DNA of 64,000 nt from Bradyrhizobium sp. 170 (GTDB lineage: Bacteria; Pseudomonadota; Alphaproteobacteria; Rhizobiales; Xanthobacteraceae), in NCBI RefSeq assembly GCF_023101085.1, contig NZ_CP064703.1:620001-684000 (forward strand), given 5' to 3'. Positions 17,439-25,821 of this stretch are shown one piece after another. The notes below the pieces were generated by a model that did no database searches, was not told the origin of the DNA, and worked only from the letters and a program-made list of their open reading frames with translations. Position 1 is the stretch's first letter, and each line of letters begins with the position of its first letter. The position numbers were made by a program, and so were the translations under genes.

Positions 17439-18481
17439 GCTTCGGCCTCGCCGGCCGCGACTACCTCGTGCTCCTCTTCATCGCCATAGCCGACAAGATC
17501 GAGTGGCCGCGCGGCAAGCCCGCGCGCCTTGCACCAATGCACCAGCGCGTCTTCCTGGCCATGCGTGACCCAGACCTCGCCGGCGCCGGTGGCCGCGATC
17601 GTTGCCGTCAGCCCGTCCCAATCGGCATGGTCCGAGATCACCAGTGGCAGTTCGACGCCGCGCTGGCGGGCGCGCGCCCGCACCCGCATCCAGCCCGAGG
17701 CGAAGGCCGTGACCGGATCGGGGAAACGTCGCGTCCAGATATCTGAGGTAGCCGACGGCGGCGCCAGCGTGATCGTGCCGGCGAGATCGGCCTTCTTCAT
17801 CCCCTTCACCGGGCGCAGCTCGCCAAGCGCTATGCCACGGCTTTCATAATAGCGCGTGATCTCTTCCATCGCGCCGTGCAGATAAATTGGCGCGTCGTAG
17901 CCCTGCTCGCGCAGCACTGCGATCACGCGCTGCGCCTTGCCGAGCGAGTAGGCGCCGACCAGATGCGCGCGCTCCGGAAACAGCGCCACCGATGCCAGCA
18001 GCTTCTTCACCTCATCCGCCGCATCGCCATGGCGAAAGACCGGCAGCCCAAACGTCGCCTCGGTGATGAAGACGTCGCAGGGCACCACCTCGAACGGCGC
18101 GCAAGTCGGGTCGGCGGCGTCCTTGTAGTCGCCCGAGGCAACTATGCAGGTGTCCTTGCAGGTAACAGCAATTTGCGCCGAGCCCAGCACGTGGCCCGCG
18201 GGATGGAATTTGATTTTGACATCGCCGAGCGCGATTTCCTCGCCATAGCGCACGGCCTGTGTGCTGCGGGAAAAATTGTCGCCATAGCGCAGCCGCATCA
18301 TGTCGAGCGTTTCCTGCGTCGCGAGCACGGCGCCATGGCCGGGCCGGGCATGATCGGAATGGCCGTGGGTAATCACGGCGCGCTCGACCTGGCGCACCGG
18401 GTCGATATGGAAGCCGCCCGGCTTGCAGCACAGGCCGGCGGCAGCGGGGATCAGGATGTCCTGCGGACGCATGCCTTCCAT
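17435..18481 (-). CDS. Ligase-associated DNA exonuclease (Exo, MBL/beta-CASP type)
   Basis: About 348 residues with the metallo-beta-lactamase motif THGHSDHARPGHG, the downstream SGDYKD and TEATFGLP motifs, and a beta-CASP-like C-terminal half ending with ISDHADWDG and WVTHGQED. It matches the exonuclease always found with the cluster ligase and related to mRNA 3'-end processing nucleases. It probably trims DNA ends before ligation. ATG 18481 was used; ATG 18472 is possible. The frame runs on to 18817, but that extension overlaps the divergent methyltransferase and is not conserved-looking. Confidence 0.9.
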   Translation of the reverse strand: MEGMRPQDILIPAAAGLCCKPGGFHIDPVRQVERAVITHGHSDHARPGHGAVLATQETLDMMRLRYGDNFSRSTQAVRYGEEIALGDVKIKFHPAGHVLGSAQIAVTCKDTCIVASGDYKDAADPTCAPFEVVPCDVFITEATFGLPVFRHGDAADEVKKLLASVALFPERAHLVGAYSLGKAQRVIAVLREQGYDAPIYLHGAMEEITRYYESRGIALGELRPVKGMKKADLAGTITLAPPSATSDIWTRRFPDPVTAFASGWMRVRARARQRGVELPLVISDHADWDGLTATIAATGAGEVWVTHGQEDALVHWCKARGLAARPLDLVGYGDEEEHEVVAAGEAEA

Positions 18482-18530
18482 ATAGGCGGTCCCGCCGCGA
18501 TGTTTAGCCGTGCGATGTTTGGTCGTCATG

Positions 18531-18547
18531 CGCGGGCTTGACCCGCG
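18531..18547. repeat. Short cgcggg-cttga-cccgcg hairpin
   Basis: A 6-bp stem with a cttga loop, the same layout as the hairpin at 11552-11570. It is followed by a T-run (attttttg). It lies in the 145-base gap between the divergent Exo and methyltransferase genes and is probably a fragment of a dispersed repeat. Confidence 0.5.
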
Positions 18548-18626
18548 TATCCATTTTTTGAAGAGTATCCTTTTATGATGGATTGCAGCGGCATCCCCGA
18601 TCGAGGTCGGGGACAGGCGCCCGACG

Positions 18627-19574
18627 ATGAAGAATTTGGTTCCTGAAATGCCTTCCCGCCTTTTTTTGTCTTCCGGCGATCTGATGGCCGACCGCCGGTT
18701 CGAATTTGCCCGCGACCTGCAATTGAAGGGCGATCTGCCCGCCGCCGCCGATCTCCTGATGCAGGCGATCGAGCTGGCGCCGAATTTCACGTCCGCCTGG
18801 TTCACGATCGCGGGCATCCGCGAAGAGCTTGGCGAGCACCTGGCGGCGGTTGCGGCGTATCAAAAGGCCCAGGCCAGCGATCCCGGCGACCGCCACGGCG
18901 CCGGGCTTCGATTGATGCGGCTCGGCGCCGAGCCCGTGTCCGGCATGCCGCAGGCCTATGTGCAAGCGCTGTTCGACCAGTATGCGCCGCGGTTTGAATC
19001 CTCACTCGTGGGCGATCTCGGCTATCGCGGTCCGGCGCTGCTGTTCAAGGCGGTGCTGTCGGTGCGATCGGCCGCCCGCAAGCCGGCGTTTTTCAAGCGC
19101 GCGATTGATCTCGGCTGCGGCACCGGGCTGGCGGCGGCCGCTTTCGCCCGCACGGTCGATCATTTCATCGGCGTCGATCTGTCGCCGCGCATGATCGAAC
19201 GGTCGCGCGCTACTTCGCTGTATGCGGAGCTGGAAGTCGCCGACATGTTGCAGGGTCTGCGCGCGCGGCCGGACGCCAGCGCCGATCTCATTCTCGCCGC
19301 GGACGCCATGGTGTACGTCGCCGAACTTGCACCGGTTCTCGCGGAGGCCGCTCGCGTGCTGGCCTCCGGCGGGCTGCTCGCCTTCACCGCCGAAACCCAT
19401 GACGGCGAAGGCGTCGTCATCGGCCAAGGGCTCCGCTACGCCCATGCTGCGGCTTACGTGCGCGCCGTGGTCGAATCCGCCGGCCTCACATTGCCCCTGC
19501 TGGAAGATCGCTCCGCCCGCAACGAGGACAACGCGCCGGTTCCCGGCCTGGTCGCCGTCGCCATGAGAACTTGA
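18627..19574 (+). CDS. SAM-dependent methyltransferase with N-terminal TPR
   Basis: This 315-residue protein begins with a TPR-like helical region (about residues 20-95: FARDLQLKGDLPAAADLLMQ and GEHLAAVAAYQKA). A class I methyltransferase domain follows, with motif I AIDLGCGTGLAAAAFA and motif II-like FIGVDLSPRMIERSR. The TPR part suggests a protein substrate or partner; the target is unknown. It is divergent from the Exo-Lig pair and upstream of the binding-protein gene. ATG 18627 was used (GGGGACAGG upstream); ATG 18648 is an alternative. Confidence 0.82.
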   Translation: MKNLVPEMPSRLFLSSGDLMADRRFEFARDLQLKGDLPAAADLLMQAIELAPNFTSAWFTIAGIREELGEHLAAVAAYQKAQASDPGDRHGAGLRLMRLGAEPVSGMPQAYVQALFDQYAPRFESSLVGDLGYRGPALLFKAVLSVRSAARKPAFFKRAIDLGCGTGLAAAAFARTVDHFIGVDLSPRMIERSRATSLYAELEVADMLQGLRARPDASADLILAADAMVYVAELAPVLAEAARVLASGGLLAFTAETHDGEGVVIGQGLRYAHAAAYVRAVVESAGLTLPLLEDRSARNEDNAPVPGLVAVAMRT

Positions 19575-19681
19575 GTCTAGACGCTACGCGCTCGCCGTAT
19601 AGCGGCATTGCGTGCGACATGTCTGCTATTGCCACTGACGCCGGAATGCCTGATCAAGACTCCCATAAGGGAGAAACAACA

Positions 19682-20911
19682 ATGAAGAACAAGCAGACCC
19701 GGCGCGAATTCGGCGCCACCGCGCTCGCTACTGTCCTCGCATCCGCCATGCCCGCGCCATCAGTCTGGGCGGCGGAGAAGAAATACGATCCCGGCGCCAG
19801 CGACACCGAAATCAAGCTCGGACAGACCGTGCCGCATTCCGGGCCCGGCTCGCTCTATGGCGTGCTGGGGCGCGTCGGCGAGGTGTATTTTCAGATGCTG
19901 AACGAAAAGGGCGGCATCAATGGACGCAAGGTGAAATTCCTCTCCATGGACGACGCCTACAGCGCGCCGAAATGCGTCGAGGCGACGCGGCGGCTGGTCG
20001 AGCAGGAGGAAGTGCTGGCGCTGTACGGCTCGCTCGGCACCGCGCCGCAGACCGCCGTGCACAAATATCTCAACTCGAAGGGCGTGCCGCAGCTATTGCT
20101 CAACACCGGCGCGTCGAAATGGAACGATCCCAAGAACTTCAAATGGACGATGGCGGGCCTGCCGCTCTATCCGACCGAAGCGCGGATTCTCGCCAAGCAT
20201 GTCGTGGGCGTGAAGCCGAACGCCAAGATCGGCATTCTCTACCAGAACGACGATTTCGGCCGCGATTTCCTCGCACCCTTCAAGAAGGTGCTGGCGGATG
20301 CCGGCGGCACCGCCAAGGTGATCATGGAGCAGACCTACGATCTGACCGAGCCGACGATCGATTCGCAGCTCATCAATCTCTCCAAATCGGGCGCGGATGT
20401 TTTCTACAATATCTCGACCGGCAAGGCGTCTTCGCAGTCGATCCGAAAATTGGCCGAACTTGGCTGGAAGCCGCTGCACCTGCTGTCGGCGGGCTCGACG
20501 GGGCGTTCGATTCTCAGCGCCGCCGGCCTTGAAAACTGCGCTGGCATCGTCGCGATCCGCTACGCCAAGGAGGTCGGCGTGCCGCGCTTCGAGAAGGATC
20601 CCGACGTGATGGCGTTCGAGGAACTGCGCAAGAAGTACCTGCCCAATGTCGATCCCGACAACACCATCGCCTTTGCCGGCTACGGCCAGGTGGTGGCGAT
20701 GGCGGAGATCCTGCGCCGTTGCGGCGACGAACTCACCCGCGCCAACGTTCTGAAGCAGGCCACGACGCTGGCGGGCTTCCATTCCCCCTACATGCTGGAC
20801 GGCGTAACCTACAGCTACACGCCCGACGACTACACGCCGATGAAGACGCTCTACATCTCGATCTTCAACGGCAAGGACTGGGATATTTCGGACAAGCCGG
20901 TGACGGAGTAG
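19682..20911 (+). CDS. Tat-exported branched-chain amino-acid-type ABC binding protein
   Basis: This 409-residue protein has an N-terminal twin-arginine motif (QTRREFGATALAT) and a signal peptidase site near SVWA-AEK, so it is probably exported folded. The mature part is a type I periplasmic binding fold of the LivJ family: IKLGQTVPHSGPGS, NEKGGINGRKVKFL, GILYQNDDFGRDFL, then a second lobe. The ligand may be an amino acid, amide or aromatic acid. No permease or ATPase genes are adjacent. The ATG at 19682 follows AAGGGAG. The frame extending back to 19571 is spurious. Confidence 0.88.
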   Translation: MKNKQTRREFGATALATVLASAMPAPSVWAAEKKYDPGASDTEIKLGQTVPHSGPGSLYGVLGRVGEVYFQMLNEKGGINGRKVKFLSMDDAYSAPKCVEATRRLVEQEEVLALYGSLGTAPQTAVHKYLNSKGVPQLLLNTGASKWNDPKNFKWTMAGLPLYPTEARILAKHVVGVKPNAKIGILYQNDDFGRDFLAPFKKVLADAGGTAKVIMEQTYDLTEPTIDSQLINLSKSGADVFYNISTGKASSQSIRKLAELGWKPLHLLSAGSTGRSILSAAGLENCAGIVAIRYAKEVGVPRFEKDPDVMAFEELRKKYLPNVDPDNTIAFAGYGQVVAMAEILRRCGDELTRANVLKQATTLAGFHSPYMLDGVTYSYTPDDYTPMKTLYISIFNGKDWDISDKPVTE

Positions 20912-20942
20912 CGGCTCGGGTCGCGCGCCGCTGTTTCTTCTC

Positions 20943-21075
20943 CCTCTCCCCGTCCTTCACGGGGAGAGGGCAGGGGTGAGGGGCTCTCTCCGCGCAGACG
21001 GTCGGCGACGTGCTCGCGGAGAGAGCCCCTCACCCGGATCGCTTCGCGATCCGACCTCTCCCCGCGAAGAGCGGG
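20943..21075. repeat. Palindromic repeat cluster (ctctcccc/ccctcaccc type)
   Basis: Successive hairpins are visible: cctctccccg/cggggagagg (20943-20969), an 18-bp perfect stem starting tgaggggctctctcc (20977-20994 with 21015-21032), and ggatcg/cgatcc (21036-21052). This is a composite non-coding repeat between the binding protein and helicase genes. A related hairpin-rich stretch is at 58700-58892. Confidence 0.75.
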
Positions 21076-21077
21076 GC

Positions 21078-23711
21078 GTGGTGACTTCCGAGGCCCTCGA
21101 CGAACCGGCCCTGACGGCTTACCTCTTCTCCGTGCCGTCACTCGATCCCTTGCCCTTCACGCCGCTTGAAACGGCTGCGTTGCTGCCCGACCGCTTCCGG
21201 CGCTGGTTCGCGTCGCGCGGTTGGTCGCCGCGCGAGCATCAACTGGCGCTGCTGGCAAAAGCCAGCGACGACCGTTCGGCGCTCTTGATTGCGCCGACCG
21301 GCGCCGGCAAGACGCTGGCAGGATTCCTTCCGACGCTGGTGGAGCTGTCTTCTCCCGCCGCCTCAAAGGGCGGAGGCGAGAAGAGCCTCATCTCCACCGG
21401 CCGCACCGTGAAGCGCACCGGCGGCCTCCACACCCTGTACATCTCGCCGCTGAAAGCGCTCGCGGTCGACATCGCGCGCAATCTGGAGACGCCGATTGCC
21501 GAGATGGGGCTGCCGATCAAGGTCGAGACCCGCACCGGCGATACGCCGGTGTCGCGGCGGCAGCGGCAGCGGCGCTATCCGCCGGACATCCTGCTCACCA
21601 CGCCAGAGCAACTGGCGCTGTTGCTGTCCTCCGACGACGCGCCGTTCCTGTTCTCGTCGCTCAAGCGCATCGTGCTCGACGAACTGCATGCGCTCGTCAC
21701 CTCCAAGCGCGGCGATCTGCTGTCGCTTGGTCTCGCGCGACTGTGGCGGCTGGCGCCCGAGATGCGCGCGATCGGCCTTTCGGCGACGGTGGCCGAGCCG
21801 GAGTCGCTCGCGCGCTTTCTGGTGCCGCAGCGCGACGGCAAGGAAGTCTCCGCCGACATCGTCGTGGCCGGCGGCGCGGCGGCGCCCATCGTCGAGATGC
21901 TCGATACCCAGGAGCGGCTGCCATGGGCCGGCCATACCGCGCGCCATGCGCTCGGCGAAATGTACGAGCTGATCAAACGCAACAAGACCACGCTGATCTT
22001 CGTCAACACCCGCAGCCAGGCCGAAATGCTGTTCCAGGACTTTTGGCGCATGAACGACGACGGCCTCGCGATTGCCTTGCATCACGGCTCGCTCGACGTT
22101 GCGCAGCGCCGCAAGGTCGAGGACGCCATGGCGGCCGGAAAACTGCGCGGCGTGGTCTGCACCTCCTCGCTCGATCTCGGGATCGACTGGGGCGACATCG
22201 ATCTCGTTATCAACGTCGGCGCGCCCAAGGGCGCCTCGCGGCTGATGCAACGGATCGGTCGCGCCAATCACCGGCTCGACGAACCATCGCGCGCCGTGCT
22301 CATTCCTGCCAATCGCTTCGAGGTGCTGGAATGCCGCGTCGCGATCGATGCCATCGCAGAGAACGCGCAGGACACGCCGCCCTTGCGCACCGGCGCGCTC
22401 GACGTGCTGGCGCAGCACGTATTGGGTTGTGCCTGCGGCGAGCCGTTTCTGTCGGACGAACTCTACGCGGAAGTGCTGACCTCGGCGCCTTACGCGTCGC
22501 TGACGCGAATCGATTTCGACGACGTGGTCGATTTCGTCGCCACCGGCGGCTATGCGCTGAAAACCTACGAACGCTTCGCGCGCATCAAGCAGGACAAGCA
22601 GGGCCGCTGGCGCGTCACCAACCCGCTGACGCGGCAGAGCTACCGCCTCAACGTCGGCACCATTGTCGAAGAGCCCATGCTGAAGGTGCGCCTGGTCCGC
22701 TCGCGCGGCGGCGGTTCGGGGTCGACCGGCATACTCGGGCGCGGTGGACGGATGCTCGGTGAAATCGAGGAATATTTCATCGAGGGGCTGGTGGTCGGCG
22801 ACACCTTTGTATTCGGTGGTGAAGTGGTGCGTTACGAGGCGCTCGCGGAAGATCAGGTCTACGTCTCGCGCGCCAACGACATGGACGCAAAAGTGCCGTC
22901 CTATATGGGCGGCAAGTTCCCGCTCTCGACCTATCTCGCCGAGCGGGTCCGAAAGCTTCTCGACGACCGTCGTGCATGGAATGCGCTGCCGGATCAGGTG
23001 CGCGACTGGCTGTCGCTGCAAAAGAACTTTTCACTGGTGCCGGCGGTCAGGGAACTACTGATCGAAACCTTTCCCCGGGGCAACAAGCATTACCTCGTCT
23101 GCTATCCCTTCGAGGGACGGCTGGCGCACCAGACGCTCGGCATGCTCTTGACGCGGCGGATGGAGCGGGCGCGGGTGCGGCCGCTCGGCTTCGTCGCCAA
23201 CGAATATGCGCTCGCCGTTTGGGGCCTCGGCGACATGTCATTCATGATCCGGCACGGCAAGCTCGATCTCAACGGCCTGTTCGATCCGGACATGCTGGGC
23301 GACGACCTCGAGGCGTGGCTCGCCGAATCCGCATTGATGAAGCGCACCTTCCGTACCTGCGCGGTCATATCGGGCCTGATCGCCCGCCGTTTTACCGGCG
23401 AGGAAAAGTCCCGCCGCCAGGTGCTGTTCTCCACCGACCTGATCTACGACGTGCTGCGCAAGCACCAGGCCGATCACGTGCTGCTGCGCGCTGCCCGCGC
23501 CGACGCGGCCGCCGGCTTGCTCGATCTCAAGCGTCTTGGTGATATGCTGTCGCGCATCCAAGGACGAATCACCCATCGGGAACTCGAACATGTTTCGCCG
23601 CTCGCCGTTCCCGTGATGCTGGAAATCGGCCGCGAGTCAGTTTATGGCGAAGCGGGAGATGAGTTGCTGGCGGAAGCCGCCGATGAACTCGTCAAAGAGG
23701 CAATGGGATAG
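21078..23711 (+). CDS. Ligase-associated DEXH-box helicase (Lhr-Core)
   Basis: About 877 residues. The superfamily 2 motifs are intact: Q-like region SPREHQLALL, motif I APTGAGKT, motif II DELH (VLDELHAL), motif III LSATVAEPE, motif VI QRIGRANH. They are followed by the winged-helix and Lhr-specific domains. It is the size and architecture of Lhr-Core, a 3'-to-5' ssDNA-dependent ATPase/helicase of the four-gene repair cluster. The natural start is uncertain. GTG 21078 or 21081 after the repeat was preferred over ATG 20976, which lies inside a repeat. PdeM follows after 12 bases. Confidence 0.92.
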   Translation: MVTSEALDEPALTAYLFSVPSLDPLPFTPLETAALLPDRFRRWFASRGWSPREHQLALLAKASDDRSALLIAPTGAGKTLAGFLPTLVELSSPAASKGGGEKSLISTGRTVKRTGGLHTLYISPLKALAVDIARNLETPIAEMGLPIKVETRTGDTPVSRRQRQRRYPPDILLTTPEQLALLLSSDDAPFLFSSLKRIVLDELHALVTSKRGDLLSLGLARLWRLAPEMRAIGLSATVAEPESLARFLVPQRDGKEVSADIVVAGGAAAPIVEMLDTQERLPWAGHTARHALGEMYELIKRNKTTLIFVNTRSQAEMLFQDFWRMNDDGLAIALHHGSLDVAQRRKVEDAMAAGKLRGVVCTSSLDLGIDWGDIDLVINVGAPKGASRLMQRIGRANHRLDEPSRAVLIPANRFEVLECRVAIDAIAENAQDTPPLRTGALDVLAQHVLGCACGEPFLSDELYAEVLTSAPYASLTRIDFDDVVDFVATGGYALKTYERFARIKQDKQGRWRVTNPLTRQSYRLNVGTIVEEPMLKVRLVRSRGGGSGSTGILGRGGRMLGEIEEYFIEGLVVGDTFVFGGEVVRYEALAEDQVYVSRANDMDAKVPSYMGGKFPLSTYLAERVRKLLDDRRAWNALPDQVRDWLSLQKNFSLVPAVRELLIETFPRGNKHYLVCYPFEGRLAHQTLGMLLTRRMERARVRPLGFVANEYALAVWGLGDMSFMIRHGKLDLNGLFDPDMLGDDLEAWLAESALMKRTFRTCAVISGLIARRFTGEEKSRRQVLFSTDLIYDVLRKHQADHVLLRAARADAAAGLLDLKRLGDMLSRIQGRITHRELEHVSPLAVPVMLEIGRESVYGEAGDELLAEAADELVKEAMG

Positions 23712-23723
23712 ACGGGAAGGCAC

Positions 23724-24434
23724 GTGACGGCAGGGGCGCAATCTTCGGGAGACGATCAAGAGATGCGCGCCTCGAAGGTCATGGTTGCCGACGTCACGTT
23801 CGTTGCCGACCTCTCCGGCGCGCTGTTCTGGCAGGAGCAGCGTCTGCTCGTCGTCTCCGACCTTCATCTCGAAAAGGGCTCCAGCTTCGCCGCGCGCGGC
23901 GTGCTGCTGCCGCCCTATGACACGGTGGCGACGCTCGGCCGTCTCGCCGCCGTCATCGCGCGGCATGACCCGCGCATGGTGATTGCGCTTGGCGACAGTT
24001 TTCACGATCGCGATGCGCATGAACGGCTGTCGGCGCCCGACCGCGACGCGCTTTCGGCGATGCAGGCGCGGCGCGACTGGATCTGGATATCAGGGAATCA
24101 CGATCCGGCCCTGCCGTCCGATCTCGGGGGCGTGGTGGCGAGCGAAGTCGCGATCGGCCCGATTGCATTCCGTCATGAGCCGACAGGCGCGGCGGGTGAA
24201 ATCGCCGGCCACCTGCACCCCAAGGCCCGCGTTGCGACCCGGGGACGATCGATGGAGCGGCGATGCTTTGCGAGCGACGGCGAGCGCGCCGTGATGCCGG
24301 CGTTCGGCGCCTATACCGGCGGCTTGAGCATCCGCGATGTTGCGTTCGCGAAAATCTTTGGCGCGCCCGGCTTCATGGCGCACGTGCTCGGTGACAACCG
24401 CGTGCACAGAATCGCTGCCTCGCGGTGCTATTGA
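23724..24434 (+). CDS. pdeM: Ligase-associated endonuclease PdeM (metallophosphoesterase, MPE)
   Basis: This 236-residue metallophosphoesterase has all metal motifs: SDLHLEKG (Asp46, His48), LGDSFHD (Asp91), SGNHD (Asn125, His126) and GHLHP (His163, His165). It matches the Mn-dependent DNA nuclease partner of Lhr-Core. Together they probably unwind and incise DNA during damage repair, with Exo and Lig finishing. A GTG start at 23724 has GGGAAGG upstream; ATG 23763 is possible. It is the second gene of a two-gene unit with Lhr-Core. Confidence 0.9.
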   Translation: MTAGAQSSGDDQEMRASKVMVADVTFVADLSGALFWQEQRLLVVSDLHLEKGSSFAARGVLLPPYDTVATLGRLAAVIARHDPRMVIALGDSFHDRDAHERLSAPDRDALSAMQARRDWIWISGNHDPALPSDLGGVVASEVAIGPIAFRHEPTGAAGEIAGHLHPKARVATRGRSMERRCFASDGERAVMPAFGAYTGGLSIRDVAFAKIFGAPGFMAHVLGDNRVHRIAASRCY

Positions 24435-24435
24435 A

Positions 24436-24849
24436 ATGGCTATGCTGCCGTCACTCCACGACGATTTCCTCGTCGCGTACGAAGTGAATTGCAAGACTCG
24501 CCAAATCAAGCTTTACGCAAAGCCTGATACAAGAGCCCCGAGACACGAAGAATGGACGGACTGCACAATCGTTTTCAACGGTGTTGAGGGATACCAATTT
24601 GAGAACGATGCGTTCGGCAACATCATCTATTCATTGGACGCTGTTCCCATTGAGCAATTGCTCGCCGAATTTGGCGCACAGATAGCGGAGTCCTATCACA
24701 TGGCGGGTGCCCCAGGTCCTTGGGCAGCGGATCTGGCTTCCGCGTCCCAATTGTTGACATCAAAGGGCGTGCAGGGGTTCGTCCTAAGATCGTCGTATGG
24801 TCTCTCTGGCTGGGTACTCGCCAAGGAAGCTTTGGTCGAACAGACGTAG
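24436..24849 (+). CDS. Hypothetical protein, low GC, not recognised
   Basis: A 137-residue soluble protein (MAMLPSLHDDFLVAYEVNC...) with no signal peptide or membrane segment. A stretch GVEGYQFENDAFGNIIYSL is reminiscent of small bacterial proteins of unknown function that accompany variable gene pairs. That resemblance is from memory and weak. By eye its base composition is clearly less GC-rich than its neighbours, and codon use is mixed, suggesting recent acquisition. It begins one base after the PdeM stop and ends 12 bases before the convergent LysR gene. No function is proposed. Confidence 0.6.
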   Translation: MAMLPSLHDDFLVAYEVNCKTRQIKLYAKPDTRAPRHEEWTDCTIVFNGVEGYQFENDAFGNIIYSLDAVPIEQLLAEFGAQIAESYHMAGAPGPWAADLASASQLLTSKGVQGFVLRSSYGLSGWVLAKEALVEQT

Positions 24850-24861
24850 GCAGTCGGCCGC

Positions 24862-25725
24862 TCACGCCGCCTTCGCCTGCACTGTGCTGCAGAACTCGGC
24901 CAGCCGATCCGCCAGTCGCAATGTCGCGGGGCTTGCACCGGGAGCCGCTACCAATGCCACTTCGGTCCGGTCGATCGGTGCGAAGCCATCCTTGGCGGTC
25001 AGTACGCGATGGTCGGCCTGGATTGCGATTTCCGAAAGAATGCTCAGGCCCATGCCGGCGGCGACCGCGGCCTGGATGCCGGAGAGGTTGGAGCTGGTGT
25101 AGGTCATGTGCCACGAACGCCCGGCACTCTCCAACGCATGGATCGCGCCTGCCCGGTAGAGGCAGCCGGTGGGAAATCCGATCAGCGGCACCGAGCCGGT
25201 GCGCGTATCGCGCGGATGGCTCTTGCTGGTGACCCAATGTACGCGCTCCGGCCATACGGCGATGCCGCCTTTCTCGCCGGCCGAGCGCTTGAACAGCGCC
25301 AGGTCGAGCTCGCCGCGTTCGAGATCGCGCTTCAGATTGGCGCTTTGATCGGTGCGGACGTCGAGCCGTAGGCCGGGATGTGAGCGCGAGAATGCCGCCA
25401 GCAGTTTCGCCAGGCGATAGGCGGCAAAATCCTCGGGCACACCGAGCCGCACCGCGCCTTCGCTCTCGGGGCGCGCCACCACGTCGCGGGCTTCCTCGGC
25501 GAGCGACAACAGCCGCCGCGCGTAAGACAGCAGCCGCTCGCCGGCTTCGGTCGGCGTCACGTCCTTGCCGTTGCGGTTCAACAGCGGCTGGCCGACATCG
25601 TCCTCCAGCCGCTTGATCTGCTGGCTGACGGTCGATTGCGTGCGGTGAACGCGTTCGCCGGCACGGGTAAAGCCGCCGGCATCGACCACGCTGACGAAAC
25701 TGCGCAGGAGCTCCAGATCGAGCAT
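24862..25725 (-). CDS. LysR family transcriptional regulator
   Basis: This 287-residue regulator has the N-terminal winged HTH (LELLRSFVSVVDAGGFTRAG, then VHRTQSTVSQQIKRLEDDVG) and a C-terminal periplasmic-binding-like effector domain. It is divergent from the EamA exporter and MBL genes across a 96-base gap, so it probably controls them and itself. The effector is unknown. A dyad with AT-rich arms lies in the gap. Confidence 0.92.
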   Translation of the reverse strand: MLDLELLRSFVSVVDAGGFTRAGERVHRTQSTVSQQIKRLEDDVGQPLLNRNGKDVTPTEAGERLLSYARRLLSLAEEARDVVARPESEGAVRLGVPEDFAAYRLAKLLAAFSRSHPGLRLDVRTDQSANLKRDLERGELDLALFKRSAGEKGGIAVWPERVHWVTSKSHPRDTRTGSVPLIGFPTGCLYRAGAIHALESAGRSWHMTYTSSNLSGIQAAVAAGMGLSILSEIAIQADHRVLTAKDGFAPIDRTEVALVAAPGASPATLRLADRLAEFCSTVQAKAA

Positions 25726-25740
25726 GCGAATGCTCCATTC

Positions 25741-25765
25741 ATAAATCCACTGGATGTTAGTTTAT
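25741..25765. promoter_or_regulatory. Candidate LysR operator
   Basis: ataaa (25741-25745) and tttat (25761-25765) form an outer inverted repeat around an inner dyad atcca-c-tggat (25745-25755), in the AT-rich gap between lysR and the EamA gene. Size and position suit a LysR box. No binding data are available. Confidence 0.4.
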
Positions 25766-25821
25766 CATTTAATTTCCAAATATCAAGGCGCGGGCCTAGA
25801 TCAGGTGAAAGGAGATTTCCC

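Noticed and set aside
17435..18817. Exo gene extended to an upstream start at 18817
   Set aside because: The extra N-terminus overlaps the divergent methyltransferase and has no conserved pattern. The domain begins near MRPQDIL at 18472-18481.
20943..21075. Possible CRISPR-like or attachment-site array
   Set aside because: The hairpins differ from each other and there is no regular repeat-spacer spacing. It fits dispersed palindromic repeats.
20976..21077. Helicase starting at the ATG at 20976
   Set aside because: This ATG lies inside the palindromic repeat cluster; the translated segment is repeat-derived. A GTG start just after the repeat is more likely.
21363..23021. A 552-codon minus-strand frame opposite the helicase
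   Set aside because: Shadow of the Lhr-Core gene; low-complexity Arg/Gly/His composition, no motifs.
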